From Litoditis marina (taxonomy: Eukaryota; Nematoda; Chromadorea; Rhabditida; Rhabditidae): a stretch of 64,000 bases of DNA. Under the pieces are notes generated by a model, which searched no databases, was not told the origin of the DNA, and saw only the letters and a list, made by a program, of their open reading frames with translations. The position numbers and the translations under genes were made by a program. This document shows positions 29,801 through 46,589 of the stretch, in pieces (within the stretch, counting starts at the first letter, position 1; each line of letters starts with the position of its first letter). Location of the stretch: the NCBI GenBank assembly GCA_964036275.1, contig OZ038435.1, positions 20,818,059 to 20,882,058 on the forward strand. The letters run 5' to 3'.

Positions 29801-30165
29801 GGTGAAGACGGTGGATCGGTAGACAGCCTGATAACCTGAGATTGGATGGCTTCTGGCACTCCCCTTCTTGTCCCACGCTGTCGTACGGGGAAGGGAGAGC
29901 CTGCAGGTGACTGAGGCGCACGCAAATTGTTTTTAGCAATTGGGTGTCATTCCTTGGTCCGCGAGCCAGGCGGCGACCGAGTCACTCAAGGGATGTCAAG
30001 CCCTAGAGACGACGTTTGCCAACTTTCAGCCTACCAATAAGGACTCCAGGGAGCAAAGGTGACCAGCCTTTGGACCCGGTCAAAATTTATCGTACGGTAG
30101 TTACCAGGGGACACCGCGAAGAGGCGTTAGCAATCATCCGCCCAACAACTAGCTAAAAGAAGGAC
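26840..30165 (-). mobile_element. RTE-clade LINE, degraded copy
   Basis: A non-LTR retrotransposon in minus orientation with an apurinic-like endonuclease followed by a reverse transcriptase. It lies directly beside a fold-back element (30171-30533). I did not find clear target site duplications. The coding part is described in the next entry. The 5' and 3' limits are approximate. Confidence 0.8.
26896..29939 (-). pseudogene. LINE polyprotein (endonuclease plus reverse transcriptase), two nonsense codons and a frameshift
   Basis: One frame runs from 29939 to 26967 and is broken only by TGA (29045-29043, right after the endonuclease GSDH motif) and TAG (28667-28665). Both can be explained by a single C-to-T change (CGA, CAG). 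Endonuclease motifs SYNTR, SETKRKE, GDFNSNIG and SDH are present. Reverse transcriptase motifs are YRPIT, TFVDYKKAFD, GARQSDPIS (normally GVRQGDP, so itself mutated) and FADDIV. The RTE-type C-terminus (RPVGRPPMRWSD) is in another frame from about 27085 to 26896, so one frameshift lies near 27085. The copy is inactive. Confidence 0.85.
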
Positions 30166-30170
30166 AATTA

Positions 30171-30533
30171 GTAAAAAGTGGGAGAACCAACAAATGTGTG
30201 AGTTGTCTTTCGTTCGACCTCGACATCAGCAAAAAGTGAACGATACGAATTGCTGTGATACTGTATCAGAAGAACTCTGCAAAAATAGAACAATACAAAT
30301 TTTGCACAATGGTTCACAACGCACGCATGTCGTCAAAGTACACATGAAATACCCTTCGGCAATTTCTGAAATATCATGCGGGCTTCGTGAGCCATTGTGC
30401 AAAATTCGTATTGTTCTATTTTTGCAGAGTACTTCTGCTACAGTATCGAAGCAATTCGTATAGTTCACTTTTTGCTGATATCGAGGTCGAACCAAACACA
30501 GCTCACACATTTGTTGGTTCCCCCACTTTTTAC
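30171..30533. repeat. Fold-back element, about 170-bp arms
   Basis: Arms start GTAAAAAGTGGGAGAACCAAC and end with its complement. Arms match closely over about 170 bases including GTGAACGATACGAATTGC-type sequence. Mirror open frames of 89 to 94 codons are artefacts of the palindrome. Confidence 0.9.
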
Positions 30534-30943
30534 TGATTGATTATGGTTCCGGGTAGAAATAGAAAAGAAACCGAACTTGTAACGCAGTTCATGTTTTACA
30601 AATCAACTAAGTTTCACTTGTTGAGTTGAATAAACATTCAAAAAGCAATAATTGATTATATGTCTTCATTTCGTATCTATTGATTCATTATTTCCTTCGG
30701 AAATATAGACAAAGAGGTCAATTTGTATAAAAAAAAACGATTGTAAAGTGAAAAACGATTAGCTTTTGAGATTGAACTGCATGGAATGTAGAAAAGGGGG
30801 TTAATAACTCGAGAGGGAAATGAAAAATCTAATCTCGCGATTTTCATGATCATCCTGACACACTAATTCAAAAAATAAGTGCTAAATCTTAGAGAACATT
30901 CTGCTTACACTAAAAACGTATCTGAAACAAAAATCAACTCGAC

Positions 30944-31068
30944 TGTCAGTCAATCGCACAGTCACGTGAAACATGTTAAACACAGCAGAACTTGTAAACG
31001 TGAAACGACAAAGTGCACACTTCCTCATTAGAATGCTTACTTTAATGGTGGGTGAATATTCAACAAAA
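30944..31068. repeat. E-box repeat, family 2, copy 2
   Basis: Contains CACAGTCACGTGAAACATGT and ACACAGCAGAACTTG, then TTAGAATGCTTACTTTAATGG. The second ACGTG near the right end is lost in this copy. Confidence 0.7.
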
Positions 31069-33249
31069 TTCTAGTGTACTCTATTCTGTTAACAGTTGTG
31101 AATCAGTGGTGAGAAATTGTCATATTATGACGTTTCATCTAATGTTTGTTAGCTGCAAGTTTTATTTTCAGTAGAAACCAAAATGTTTTCGACCCATGAG
31201 AATTGGGGGATTAAATTTCTTTCCCTCTTGAGTTATTGTCCTCCTTTTCTATATTCCATGCAGTTCAATCTCAAAAGCTAATCGTTTATCGCTTTATATA
31301 GTTTTTTATACAAGTAGAAATACCGTTCATGATGCTTATGCTTCACGGAAACTCATCATGATAAGTATCTCGCAGTTTACATAACACATAGGAACTTCTG
31401 GTCTACAGTTAAAGGACGTCAGGCACCAATTAGGAGAAATCTAGTTCTGACCCGCGGGGAATCAAGTTCTGTCCTAGGGACATTCTGTACAACCGTCTAA
31501 CTTCTCCTCATTCGCGTTAAAGAAACCGTTCCGCTATAATTTGAGTTTCACGAAAAATGTTAAAAGCTCAAAAAAGATTCTTATTGTCTTCCCAAAGACC
31601 ACAAAAAAACTTTCTGATTGAAAATTCGTAAAATTTGCATAACATCAAGCAATAAAGAAGGGGACATGAACATTTTCATTGTGACGCAACTTGACTCGGT
31701 TTATTTACATCCAGATTTATTTTCATTTTTTAGTCCCTGATTGTGTATTCGTATGTGATTGAGTGTTTTGAAATCGTTTTCGCACTTCTATAGGCTGTTT
31801 GGAGCATACCCCGTACGCAACTCCCCTATCGGTGTCATTACGTAAGCCGCTTTTCTTAGAAAACGAAGCAAGATAGGGATATGAAAGTATATATTTTTGA
31901 TAATGGTTTTTCATTTGCCATAGGGTCAGTTTGTTAACTCAAAAGTCAAAATTAAAGCGGGACGGATTCTTTAAGTCTCGTCGCACAGCGCGCTATGCTA
32001 ACTATCGGAGTTTATTAATAAGAGACCTTCTTATGTAAATTGGGATGGGAAAAGTCATAATTGGGTTTGAGATCACCAACTACTCATTTGCAGCAATTTA
32101 AGTGATCACTTTTTGGCGCTCTCCATGATAGAATGGAGTATAGAGTATAAGGAACCAGTTTGCAAAGAGCTTTCAGAACAAGTTTTGTTGCAAAACAGCG
32201 AAATCGTGTTTATACAGCGTGGCTGTCATAGATATTGACTTTTTCCTCTCGTAGTCTGACTCTCCGGTGCGCGCATTGTCTCTAGGTTTGTGGCAATACA
32301 GTTTCGACCAAACGCAAATTTGTATTTAGCAGCCTATGGTCTGAGATATCCATTGATGTGTATGGGAATTGGTATGCCATATACGAGAGAGCATACAATT
32401 CACATCAGGAGAAAATATGCCAAGTATAACAGGTGTGTCCGAAAACGATTCGAAACTATTGAAGTCGCACGACAATCTGACCGTACTGCGACGAGTTTCC
32501 CAGCAAATTTATGGATGCTTCGGTTTGTAACGGATGAAAGTAGTCAACAAATGGAAATTGAATCTTACAAACGACCTAGGACAATTCAACAACAGTGTCG
32601 ACAGTAATCATGAAAAAAATTGAAGCACTCGATAAGTTCTAGAAAAAACTAGCTAAAAGTACAATTAGTGGAGAACGGCCCCCGTAGTACTATCACCCAA
32701 TTTTTCGGAATAGACAAAACGGAACTAGGGCCTTGTTCGGTAAAAAGCCTGTAAACAAGTAAACGCGTTTTTAGTGCCAAATCTACAAAATTACCCAAGG
32801 CCCAGAAACCTAAAAAGTTCCGACGCAAAAACTTCGAATTCCATGAATTTGCCTAGGCAGATAATCCGAACTGTCTTTTCGTTTTATGTATGGGGCCTGT
32901 TGACCAATACGGATCATTCGGCGGTATGAGGATTCGAGCGAAATTTCCTCTCACACACATTCTCTCTCTCTCTCTCTTTCTCTCTCGTTCTTTTTTCTTT
33001 CTCTCTCATGCATCTATTGCGTTTTTCTCGATCTCGAACGGTTTCCATTAATAGGCATCTCTCGTTTTGTCCAATGGTGCAAACAGAAAAACAGTTCGGT
33101 TTAACTTAGAAACATCAAATCTTCAACCTCAAAATGCTTTTCCATACTGTGGGTATAAACAAAATATAATGCAGATAATTTGTCGAAATAGAGAAGATAC
33201 CATGAAACTGAACACTTCAACATCAAAAATGCATTCATCGGTCATCCGA
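31069..33249. other. No gene seen
   Basis: AT-rich spacer. A plus-strand open frame at 32290-32607 (105 codons, normal composition) is the best unassigned candidate. I see no domain or splice support, so I leave it uncalled. A CT-rich patch lies at 32950-33005. Confidence 0.4.
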
Positions 33250-38943
<5,694 letters not shown>

Positions 38944-38997
38944 CTTGTCGAAAAGTAGAACCTCGGCTCGAATGGCTCTTTTCACGTTCTCACCCTC

Positions 38998-39004
38998 TTT
39001 TATA
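38998..39004 (-). promoter_or_regulatory. TATA box of gene C
   Basis: TATAAAA 55 bases upstream of the ATG, in the same conserved block as in genes A and B. A GAGGGTGAGAACGTGAAAAG segment between box and start is shared with A and B with few changes. Confidence 0.75.
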
Positions 39005-41060
39005 CACTGCCAGTACATTCGCACTCGTTCACGTATCCGAGGGAAAACGAAACTCGAGAATCCTGTAAAAACCGGTAAACGGGGTGGGATGGAATGAAAG
39101 GACAGTGGGGAACTAACAAACCTGTTAGATAAACTTCAGTCGACTTCCAAGTAGGCAACTTCTCTGAGTAACGAAAACCTCCCAGAAGATAACAGTAGTT
39201 CGTAGAATAGTTTTATCTTTCGTCCGTATCAAGTATGAACTGTGTTTTCGAAAACGGCTCATTCCCTCTCTTTATTAATTCTTTCTCTTAGTTATTTGTG
39301 CTGTTTTACTTGACTGCGACCGTTGACTACTCGCCAGACTAGGAGAGAGTGCAGGTCAGTAAGACTCAGGCGGCCAGCTAGTCGAACCTCGTCTCTCACA
39401 GTCTCAGAACTATTAGCGCCAGTTTTGTGCGATTGGCCAGCTACAGAAGCGAGAGGGCATGTTAGTCAATGAGGGCTCAGAAACCTGCGTCTCTCTGAGC
39501 TGCACACTCTCTCGTAAAGGCCGCTACAAAAGTGGCTGGCCGATTGGCTGGGAGTTACCTGAGGGTTCTCAGGCATACAGTGTATATTGCTCTTTGGTCA
39601 AATTTCGTGATCTAGGTAGTGTATCGAGTCAAACTACAATGAAGATCATGTGAAGTGAACTGAATGAATCTTGGAAAAATTGATTCCCCTTCCTATGGAC
39701 TATTTTACTATCGCCCCCCCCCACTTTTTTCGTTTTAGCCGGAATAAGTCCTGTGTTACTTTCACTCCCCACCATGGGGGGTGAAAGTAACATGACTCCG
39801 TCTCAACTAAGGATCACAAGGGTGGGGGATAAAAGTTGCCAGGCATGTTACTTTAACCCCCCCCCCACAATTTACGTTAGCAGGGTGTGATTGTACAATT
39901 TTGTCATTCAAATTCAGCCATTTCATATCCCTTTCGTTTCTCTACCCCCTCTTCTGTTTTCATTCTCTGTTTTCCTGATTACCCGTTTTTTTCTCGTTCT
40001 GAACGCGGTTTTTGCTTGTTTTAAACGACTTAGCAACTTTTCCGGCCGAATTTAATAAACAGTTCTCAAGTGGCTGCCAAAAAAATTGGAACCAAACCGA
40101 AAATTTCATTGATGTGCCTTGAGTTAGATTCATGCACATGACGCTGTGAATAACTCTCGGAATGAAGGAAAAATGGAACCTAAGAAAAGATAAACCGACA
40201 ATCTGTACTGAAAGTTTCACGAAAAGTTCAAAAGCTCCAAAAAATATTCTTCTCGTCTTCTCCCTTCACATTCTCTCGTTTCTCTACTCTCTCTTTTGTT
40301 ATCTCACTCTGTTTTTCTCGATATCCTGTTTTTCCGAGTTCTAAACACGGTTCCGGCATGTTGAAAACGCGTCAGCATTTCCAACGTTTCCGAACGAAAG
40401 TTGGCGAACAGGTTTCCCTTGCTGGGGGAAACTTTGTAGCCCAGATGTGAATGCATCGTTCTCTGTCTAGAATTAATGTGAATAACAACTCATTGTGGAT
40501 TCGCTAAACGTGGCTTGCTAATTGGTAGTTTGAATGATAGCGTTTCCCTATAATCTGAAATTCATGAAGCATTTAAAAATCTCTCAATGTGTTCCAATGA
40601 ACTACGAATGAAGATGACGATTCAAATGTAGAAAAAGCGAAAAAATGAAATGTACATGAACATTATCACTGTCACAATCCTAATTGGTTCAAGCAGTTCT
40701 AGATTTCCAGTAAGTAATCGGTTATGGGCTGGCAATGAGATGTTACGAAATTGTAATTTGTTCTGGTTTTTCCACTATTTCTATGTCCCCTTACGTAGGA
40801 GCCCCACTTTGGTGTCATTACGTTAGTGACTTTTCTGAGATAACGAAGCGAGATAGAGGCTTGAAAGTATATATTTTTATCAATACTTTTCGATTTGCCA
40901 TCGGTTCAGTATGTTAACTCTAGAGTCAAAATGAGAAGAAAACGCTATCTTGGCGCGCGAAGCGCAGGGTGATTGGGATGCAATGTTTTCAACGAGAACG
41001 TGTCTAGTTGGAAACTAAAATGACTATACACATGAATATCACGAACACAAACATATCGCT
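39005..41060. other. Intergenic; left part duplicates the region upstream of gene B
   Basis: To about 40090 this matches 17831-18850. Inserted near 39700-39900 is a poly-C/poly-G element (GGGGGGTGAAAGTAACATG and a complementary arm). 40240-40460 holds a diverged further copy of the CGCGTTCTGAACACGG end. No gene is seen. Confidence 0.6.
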
Positions 41061-41069
41061 AAAATATAG

Positions 41070-41335
41070 TTCGTTTCATTCCCACTGAGACCCATTGGCA
41101 TCGTGCCGAGATTTTCGCATGATTCTCAGACAATTCCCAGCCAATTGGCCAGCCATGTTCGAAGCGGGCCCGCCGAGAGACTGCGCAGATCAGAGAGACG
41201 CAGATGTCTGCGGCCTCATTGACCTGCGTGCTATCTCGCTTTTGTAGCTGGCCAATCGAAGAAAAATGGCGCTCGTTCTGAGTACTTCTCAGAGCGAACT
41301 TAATATTCATTGGCACGCTGCCGAGTCTCATTGGG
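41070..41335. repeat. MITE, family 3, copy 2
   Basis: Ends: TTCATTCCCACTGAGACCCATTGGCATCGTGCC and, inverted, TTGGCACGCTGCCGAGTCTCATTGGGAATGA. Confidence 0.7.
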
Positions 41336-41454
41336 AATGACCGTAAATATAAGTAAGCTAGATCATCTCACTTCTTTATTTTATCCTGCGTCTCTCGTCA
41401 TGCGTGTTTGTAGTTTGATCGTAGTTCATGTGTATGTCAATTAGGGTTGTTAAA

Positions 41455-41645
41455 GCCAAACTCGAATTTCGAAAAAACTCGAAATAACTCGAAATTTCCG
41501 AATCTCGAGAAACTCGGTTTTGTATAAACCGCAGGAAACTCAAACTCGAAAAACTCGAAATTTCCGAAACTCGAAAAACTCGGTTTTTCTCAAAACGTTG
41601 AAACTTGAAACATGAAAACTTGAAATTTCCAACTCGATTAACAAC
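41455..41645. repeat. CTCGAAA-rich repeat
   Basis: Some fifteen CTCGAAA or CTCGGTTT words in about 190 bases. Most are direct, with CTCGAGAAACTCGG giving local dyads. Confidence 0.8.
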
Positions 41646-41729
41646 CCTAATGGTAATCTAAAAAGATCATTCCCAAAAGTCATTTTCACAAGTCCTACAT
41701 ACATACATACAAGTATATATAGTTCCTGT

Positions 41730-41945
41730 CGTCCCTACTGAGACTTGGCAGCATGCCATTAAATATTCCAGGGTATTTTTCACAAATTTTGAGTTTTTCA
41801 AAACTTTACGAATTTCTGTTAGCGTTTTTTCATTTTCATAAGAACACGTGAATGAAAATCATTTGAAGAATACTTATGTTTTCTGTAAGAAATGGTCATC
41901 CGAAAATCTTGGTAACACGCAACGAGTCTCAGTGGAAATTAAACT
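41730..41945. repeat. MITE, family 3, copy 3
   Basis: Left end CTACTGAGACTTGGCAGCATGCC and right end GCAACGAGTCTCAGTGGAAATTAAAC. Its interior resembles the copy at 13058 (AATATTCCAGG, TTTTCATAA). Confidence 0.7.
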
Positions 41946-42204
41946 AACTATAACACCTCGCAAAACACTTTGCAAACGACAACATTTATCCAATCATGCC
42001 ACAAAATTAAAAAGAAACTGTTGCCATAATTGCCATAAACTCCACGAACAACAACATTTATGTCATCAGACCACAAAACCAATCAGAGCACTGGCGGTGT
42101 GTCCCGAACTAGCAGTAGTAGTAGTCTCATGACCGCCGTATCCTGACATGAAAAGCTTCTCCTTGGTACACTTCGGGATACTGTAAACACAATCTTCTTT
42201 GAGA

Positions 42205-42477
42205 TATGGCCAATTCTATAACTAACCGGGTCCAGGTAACCTAACCCTTATTTAGTACCCTTTTTCAGGTTACCTCAGTAGGTGACCTGGAAGTAACCTG
42301 AAACTAAAATCCGGTTACTGTTCAAACTAACGGTAAAAACCACATTTTGCGTTAGAAAAACAGGTAACCGGTTTTTGGGATTTAGGTTAATAGCAGGTTA
42401 CCACCGAAGTAACCTAAAAAGGGTTACCAAAAAGTGGTTGGGTTACCTAAAAAACGGGTTAGATATAGAATTCACCT
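42205..42477. repeat. Palindromic AGGTAACC element, copy 2
   Basis: Same ends and word pattern as the element at 20787. It lies in the last intron of gene D. Confidence 0.8.
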
Positions 42478-42544
42478 TGAGATAGATATGTTTCATTATT
42501 TCCAAAAAGTGACTATCTTCAATACGCCATCCGTCTCACTTGGC

Positions 42545-42722
42545 GGCGTAGCAATCCCTCGAAAATTTCGTGAGATACTTCATGAGCTATTCGCATGAGC
42601 TTCTCATGAGATTCAATTGATTTCTATGCCACAACATTGAGAGTTCAAGAGTAGCTCATGAGGTATCTCATCAGAAACTAATATGAACTTCTCGTGAGAT
42701 TGAGGGATTGCTACGCCATTAA
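42545..42722. repeat. Hairpin MITE with GGCGTAGCAA ends
   Basis: Ends GGCGGCGTAGCAATCCCTC and GAGGGATTGCTACGCC. Internal ATGAGCTTCTCATGAG palindromes. It is the relative of the inner element at 35503-35693. Confidence 0.8.
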
Positions 42723-43499
42723 AAGTGCAACTTCAGAAACATAAAGTTCAAGAACTGACTCTGAATACTTCTTGTTGAGTTTTCCAGCCTTTTCGGCTGC
42801 TTTTTCGAAGGCATCCTTATTACAGTCGGCTCTAAATTCAGCGGCACAGTCGACGAAGTTCTTCATCGCTCTAAAAATGTGTTGTTCATAAAATTGTAGT
42901 AAAAATACATAGTCACGTCTACAAGTTCATAATTAATTACAACTACAATAACTCAAATAGTTCTCCTAAATCACAGTGACTTCCACGTTAGTTCCAACGG
43001 TGTACTTGCGCAACAATCTACTTTCGTTGATAGTATTAGTCTCAGCCACATTTCCGTCGATTCGCAATCGATAATGGGAGAACGCGTGTCTTTCTAAGCT
43101 CGAATTTGAGTTGACATTCTAACTCAATGGCAAATGAAAAATCATGGATACCATTTTCTATGTTTATGCCTCTATTATGCTTCATTTTTCCAGAAAATCA
43201 ATTACTGACAATTTGCTCGCACCAGACAATTTGCGGGTATTTCAAATTCGGCACTATCGTCTGCTTCACTACTGCAAACAAAGTCAGAAATCAAAATAAT
43301 GTTTGTTAGTAAAAACGGATGTAGAAGGACACCGATTCGTAAAACAGAGTCAACGTACATGCAATACTGTTTTTGATCCTCAACGGTGTGTTTGACACTA
43401 CTGTTAGTAATGGTCTGCTTGATCTCTTTTTTACACTTCAGCTCCATCCCCTCCCGCTCAGGACATTTTTCTTAGGTCGAGCTGCTGGAACGAGTTGCA

Positions 43500-43610
43500 A
43501 TATATAGTTGTCGGTTAAAGGGCGGGGGTATACTGTATATCTCACTTTGTGCTGTGTAAGAACACTTATATGTTGCCCTGTTCTGCTGTGTTCCATTTGA
43601 CATTATTTAT
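43500..43610 (+). repeat. SINE fragment, family 6
   Basis: Carries ATAGTTGTCGGTTAAAGGGC and TACTGTATATCTCACTTTGTG, as in the element at 49221. It begins about 16 bases upstream of exon 3 of gene D. Confidence 0.6.
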
Positions 43611-44124
43611 TCTCGGTTATAACTAGCTTATGGTGGCGCGTGGAATGATCAAACTACCAAAACGATGCGATTCGGTCGTGTCCAAAAACTATCAACTTAA
43701 GAAATAAACCTTTGAAATTAACTAACTTTACTTAACTTATTTGTGACCAATTATCACCACTCTGTGACAAAGCAAAGTGTACAATGTTCAATGTATATGG
43801 AATATGCAAGCTCTAACGATAATCTAGGGAATATGTTTACGCAGGCAAACTCAAGAACAATCCTGATAATTTTTACGTCTTATTTGATCTCGAAACAAAA
43901 TTTTTGTTGTAGCGACGATTCCGTTTCATTAGAAGATCATGAAGAAAAGGTCGAGGCTTAACAAAAAAAATTTAAGAAAGGCAAATCACGAATAAAACGA
44001 AGATAAACTCTACTCACAATTCGTCTGCATAGTTGACGATAAAAAGGGTGTAGATTGTGGCGACGAGAAAAATTGCTCTGAAAGTTCGATAGAATACAAC
44101 ACGAATAGAATAAGAGATAAAAAA

Positions 44125-44165
44125 AGGAAGAAAGAAAGAGAGAGAGAAAGAGAGAGGAAAGAAAG

Positions 44166-44215
<50 letters not shown>
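44125..44215. repeat. (GA)n tract in intron 1 of gene D
   Basis: GAGA-rich run on the plus strand, at the place where genes B and C carry theirs. Confidence 0.85.
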
Positions 44216-44219
<4 letters not shown>

Positions 44220-44388
44220 AGAAGAGCGGTAAGACAGTGAGGGTCAGCGAGGGAAAGAGATGTAGAACGAGTAATGGAGAAGAAAGCAGAGAAGCAGGGA
44301 GGGGGGACGGAGCAACCAACCTGAGATGAACCATCTCGTCGGAAAGTAGAGCTTCCTATATAATGAGTCTTTTCGCGTTCTCCCCCTC

Positions 44389-44395
44389 TTTTATA
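44389..44395 (-). promoter_or_regulatory. TATA box of gene D
   Basis: TATAAAA 55 bases upstream of the ATG. The surrounding block (GGCAGTGTATAAAAGAGGGG) is conserved with A to C, although the leader between box and ATG has diverged. Confidence 0.7.
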
Positions 44396-44754
44396 CACTG
44401 CCAGTTCATTCGCACTCGTACACGTAATAAAGCAGAAGGATCTTCTTGGATCCTGCTGGAACCTGTAAACCAACTTACCGTCCGGGAGTCTTGGATAGTT
44501 TCCCGGGAAAGAAAAACAGGGAAACCTTATTTTTCCAATTGACAGACACCAGCAATTCCAAGTTCTCTGTAGTATCTTTCTTCCCTGAGTAAACTTGTAT
44601 TGAAATCAACTTGCATTCGTGAAATAATGAAGTTTGTATTGTATTGTACGAACTCTAATAAAACGTCTCTAGTGCGGCAATGAAGTAGCTTTGTTTCTCT
44701 AGAAATTATTATAAGCTATACACATTACAAGTAACAAGATGTGCAACGGTAAAT

Positions 44755-44940
44755 ATATAGTGAGTGCGAAATTTATCAATTTCTGTCTCTTTCCGGAATC
44801 GAACCTGCGAGCAAACGTTTGGTAGGAAGGCGTTAACCACTGCGCTATTAAAGCACATGATCGGCAAACTCGTGTGCGTACACAGCGGAAAGTGAGATAT
44901 ACAGTATCCTCTCGCCTTTCCGTAGGCAACGACTATGTGT
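44755..44940 (-). repeat. tRNA-derived SINE, family 6
   Basis: On the minus strand TAGCGCAGTGGTTAACGC (A-box region) and GCAGGTTCGATTCCGG (B-box region) are preceded by a leader with GTATATCTCACTTTCCGCTG. A closely related copy lies at 50450-50648, also on the minus strand. It is not a functional tRNA: the acceptor stem does not close. Confidence 0.7.
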
Positions 44941-45114
44941 CATGTCAGACGAATTTTTGGGGGCAAATTGGATAGTAGTGCACCATTCTCGCCGTTCAGA
45001 TAAACTGTTCTAGTTAAGAATTTCTAGGTAACGTTTTATAATACCCTAATGCCTTATTGTACACGTTTGCTAACGTTTTTGCAGTTTTTTTTTCGTGTTG
45101 GTCAAACTTATTAT

Positions 45115-45236
45115 TGAAGAAGGACGATTATGTGGTCCAATCGCAACGATTCAGTCCTTCAAACTGGAATACATTTTCTTATTGCAGTTTAAAGGACGGT
45201 TGACATTAGATTATTCCACATATTTGTCCTTCTTTG
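45115..45236. repeat. Hairpin MITE, family 1, copy 2
   Basis: Same arms as at 90-212. Flanking tetranucleotides are TTGA on both sides rather than TTAA. Confidence 0.8.
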
Positions 45237-45299
45237 AGTGAATTCGAGTTAACGCTTTGTCAGTTTTTTGAACGGGCGCAAACTACAGTCATTACAAAC

Positions 45300-45345
45300 G
45301 GAAAGGCGGGAGGGTACTACTCCTTGGTACACTCCGAAATACTGT
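45300..45345 (-). pseudogene. Dead last exon of the cysteine-rich family
   Basis: On the minus strand an acceptor TTACAG is followed by codons reading ISECTKE and then a stop. It matches the start of the last exon of gene D (PKCTKEK) and its flanking intron, including CACAATCTTCT. The rest of the exon is gone. It marks a fifth, lost member of the array. Confidence 0.6.
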
Positions 45346-45404
45346 AACACTTGGGTTGACGACACAATCTTCTGACACATTGTAAAACAGAGTACATTTG
45401 CTAG

Positions 45405-45485
45405 AAGGACCCGGCAGCTCCATCCCATCCTGCGTCTCGCTCTGCCTTACTATTTCGCTAGCACGATCTTCTAGCATACGTACTC
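45405..45485. repeat. MITE, family 4, half copy
   Basis: GGCAGCTCCATCCCATCCTGCGTCTCGCTCTGCC and GATCTTCTAGCATACGTACTC match parts of the full hairpins at 47766 and 49625, rearranged. Confidence 0.55.
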
Positions 45486-46034
45486 AATATTCTTTACCCG
45501 AATGATGATCAGCTGTCCTGAGAGTGAAACACTGGAAAGCTCACAAACATAATAATTAGTTTAAGAGTTAGAACGGCAGTTTGATTGAATGATTGATTTA
45601 TTACGTGAATGAAGTCCAGGTCAACTTTGTAGGGGAAATTTTTGGACGAGTATTGGCTGGTTATGCTCTGCAGGTCCAAGGAGACTGTCTTGACAAGTCT
45701 CGTATGGCGACTGTCTGCCTGCTCGCCAGACAGTCGTCACTTTGAGTGTCGCCACACTGTTGCATGGCAAGACTCAGCACAAATTGGCCGGCGTGAAACG
45801 AATCAAAAATAGATCTATTGCAATTTGAAGGGTCTTTACAGAAAAGGAGAACCAGAATGGCTTTCTATGAAAACGAATGGAACCCAGTTGTCTAACCTGA
45901 GAGAAGGGTATCTATTCATGAGATGTATTGTTGGTAACTGTGCGAATGACAATTGCATTGCTTCTGAAAGCAACATTGCTTCTGCAGCTTCACAGATTGA
46001 TTTTCAGGATTGCTCGGTTCCTCACACGCAAAGT

Positions 46035-46150
46035 CTTCCAACCACATTCAAGCTACGAAACTTGATAATCCTGTAAAAACCGGTAAACGGAGTGGAGATA
46101 GACTGAAAGAACGAGTAAGAAACCAACAAACCTGTTGGAGAATTTGTAAT
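46035..46150 (-). other. Upstream-region remnant of a lost family member
   Basis: Contains the block CTGTAAAAACCGGTAAACGG followed by CCAACAAACCTGTTGGAGAA, as found upstream of genes A, B and C. No TATA box or MVQLR exon follows at the expected place. With the dead exon at 45300 it outlines a decayed gene. Confidence 0.55.
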
Positions 46151-46289
46151 CGAGACAATTTCGAAAGGATAACTTCTCTAAGAAAGAAAAAGTTCCAACA
46201 CTGAGGACGGAAACTAGCAGAATCGATATTAATTAAAACTGTGTTTTAGATGCCCACTTTAAAGGTCCAATCGTCTCCATCGTGGTACT

Positions 46290-46580
46290 ATTACCCTTCC
46301 CCCCCCCCCTCCCCACCTAATTGCAATACTGAAAAAATCGCGCAGAAGTGGGGTGATTGTTAACTGTGTGGGAGACATTGTACATCTTCGACCATGAACA
46401 ATCACCCCCCCCCCCCCCCCCCCACAATACAAAATGGGATAAAGAACATATCCGGAACTGATGAACAATCATCTCCCAAAAACAAACTCAGCCCAGGTCA
46501 GCAGTAAACAAGCTTGATGCATAATCGCCCCCCCCCCCCCCCCCCTCCCCCAAAGGTAGTGGGTGGGGGGCGATTGTAGT
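46290..46580. repeat. Poly-C tracts in an interspersed repeat
   Basis: Runs of about 10, 20 and 20 C residues within 280 bases, together with GGGTGGGGGGCGATTGTA. They are G-rich on the minus strand. A relative without the long runs is at 39700-39900. Length may be inaccurate in the assembly. Confidence 0.85.
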
Positions 46581-46589
46581 ACGGGTCCC

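Larger units (their letters stand above)
42066..44334 (-). pseudogene. Gene D: one-domain member of the cysteine-rich family, in-frame stop
   Basis: Five exons in family phase: 44334-44321 (MVHLR), 44077-44018 (AIFLVATIYTLFIV signal), 43484-43359, 42870-42760 and 42180-42066. Exon 3 matches the domain-2 exon of A to C (EKCPEREGMELKC, QYC), exon 4 the DC-x7-C exon (FVDCAAEFRADC) and exon 5 the tail (PKC, then TTTTASSGH and a short hydrophobic end). Exons for domain 1 are absent. The total is 142 codons. A TAA at 43474-43472 lies in frame five codons into exon 3, and I find no alternative acceptor that avoids it and keeps phase. The copy is therefore probably dead, although promoter, signal peptide and all other splice sites look sound. 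A re-read of that codon or a non-canonical splice could rescue it. Confidence 0.65.

Noticed and set aside
30194..30510. Two similar frames of about 90 codons on opposite strands
   Set aside because: They mirror each other because the region is a palindromic element.
32290..32607. Possible 105-codon gene on the plus strand
   Set aside because: Normal composition, but no domain, no paralogue in the window and no clear splice or promoter context. Left uncalled rather than given a function.
44800..44900. Possible functional tRNA
   Set aside because: A- and B-box parts are clear, but the acceptor and anticodon stems do not pair and a second copy with a shared leader exists, so it is a SINE.
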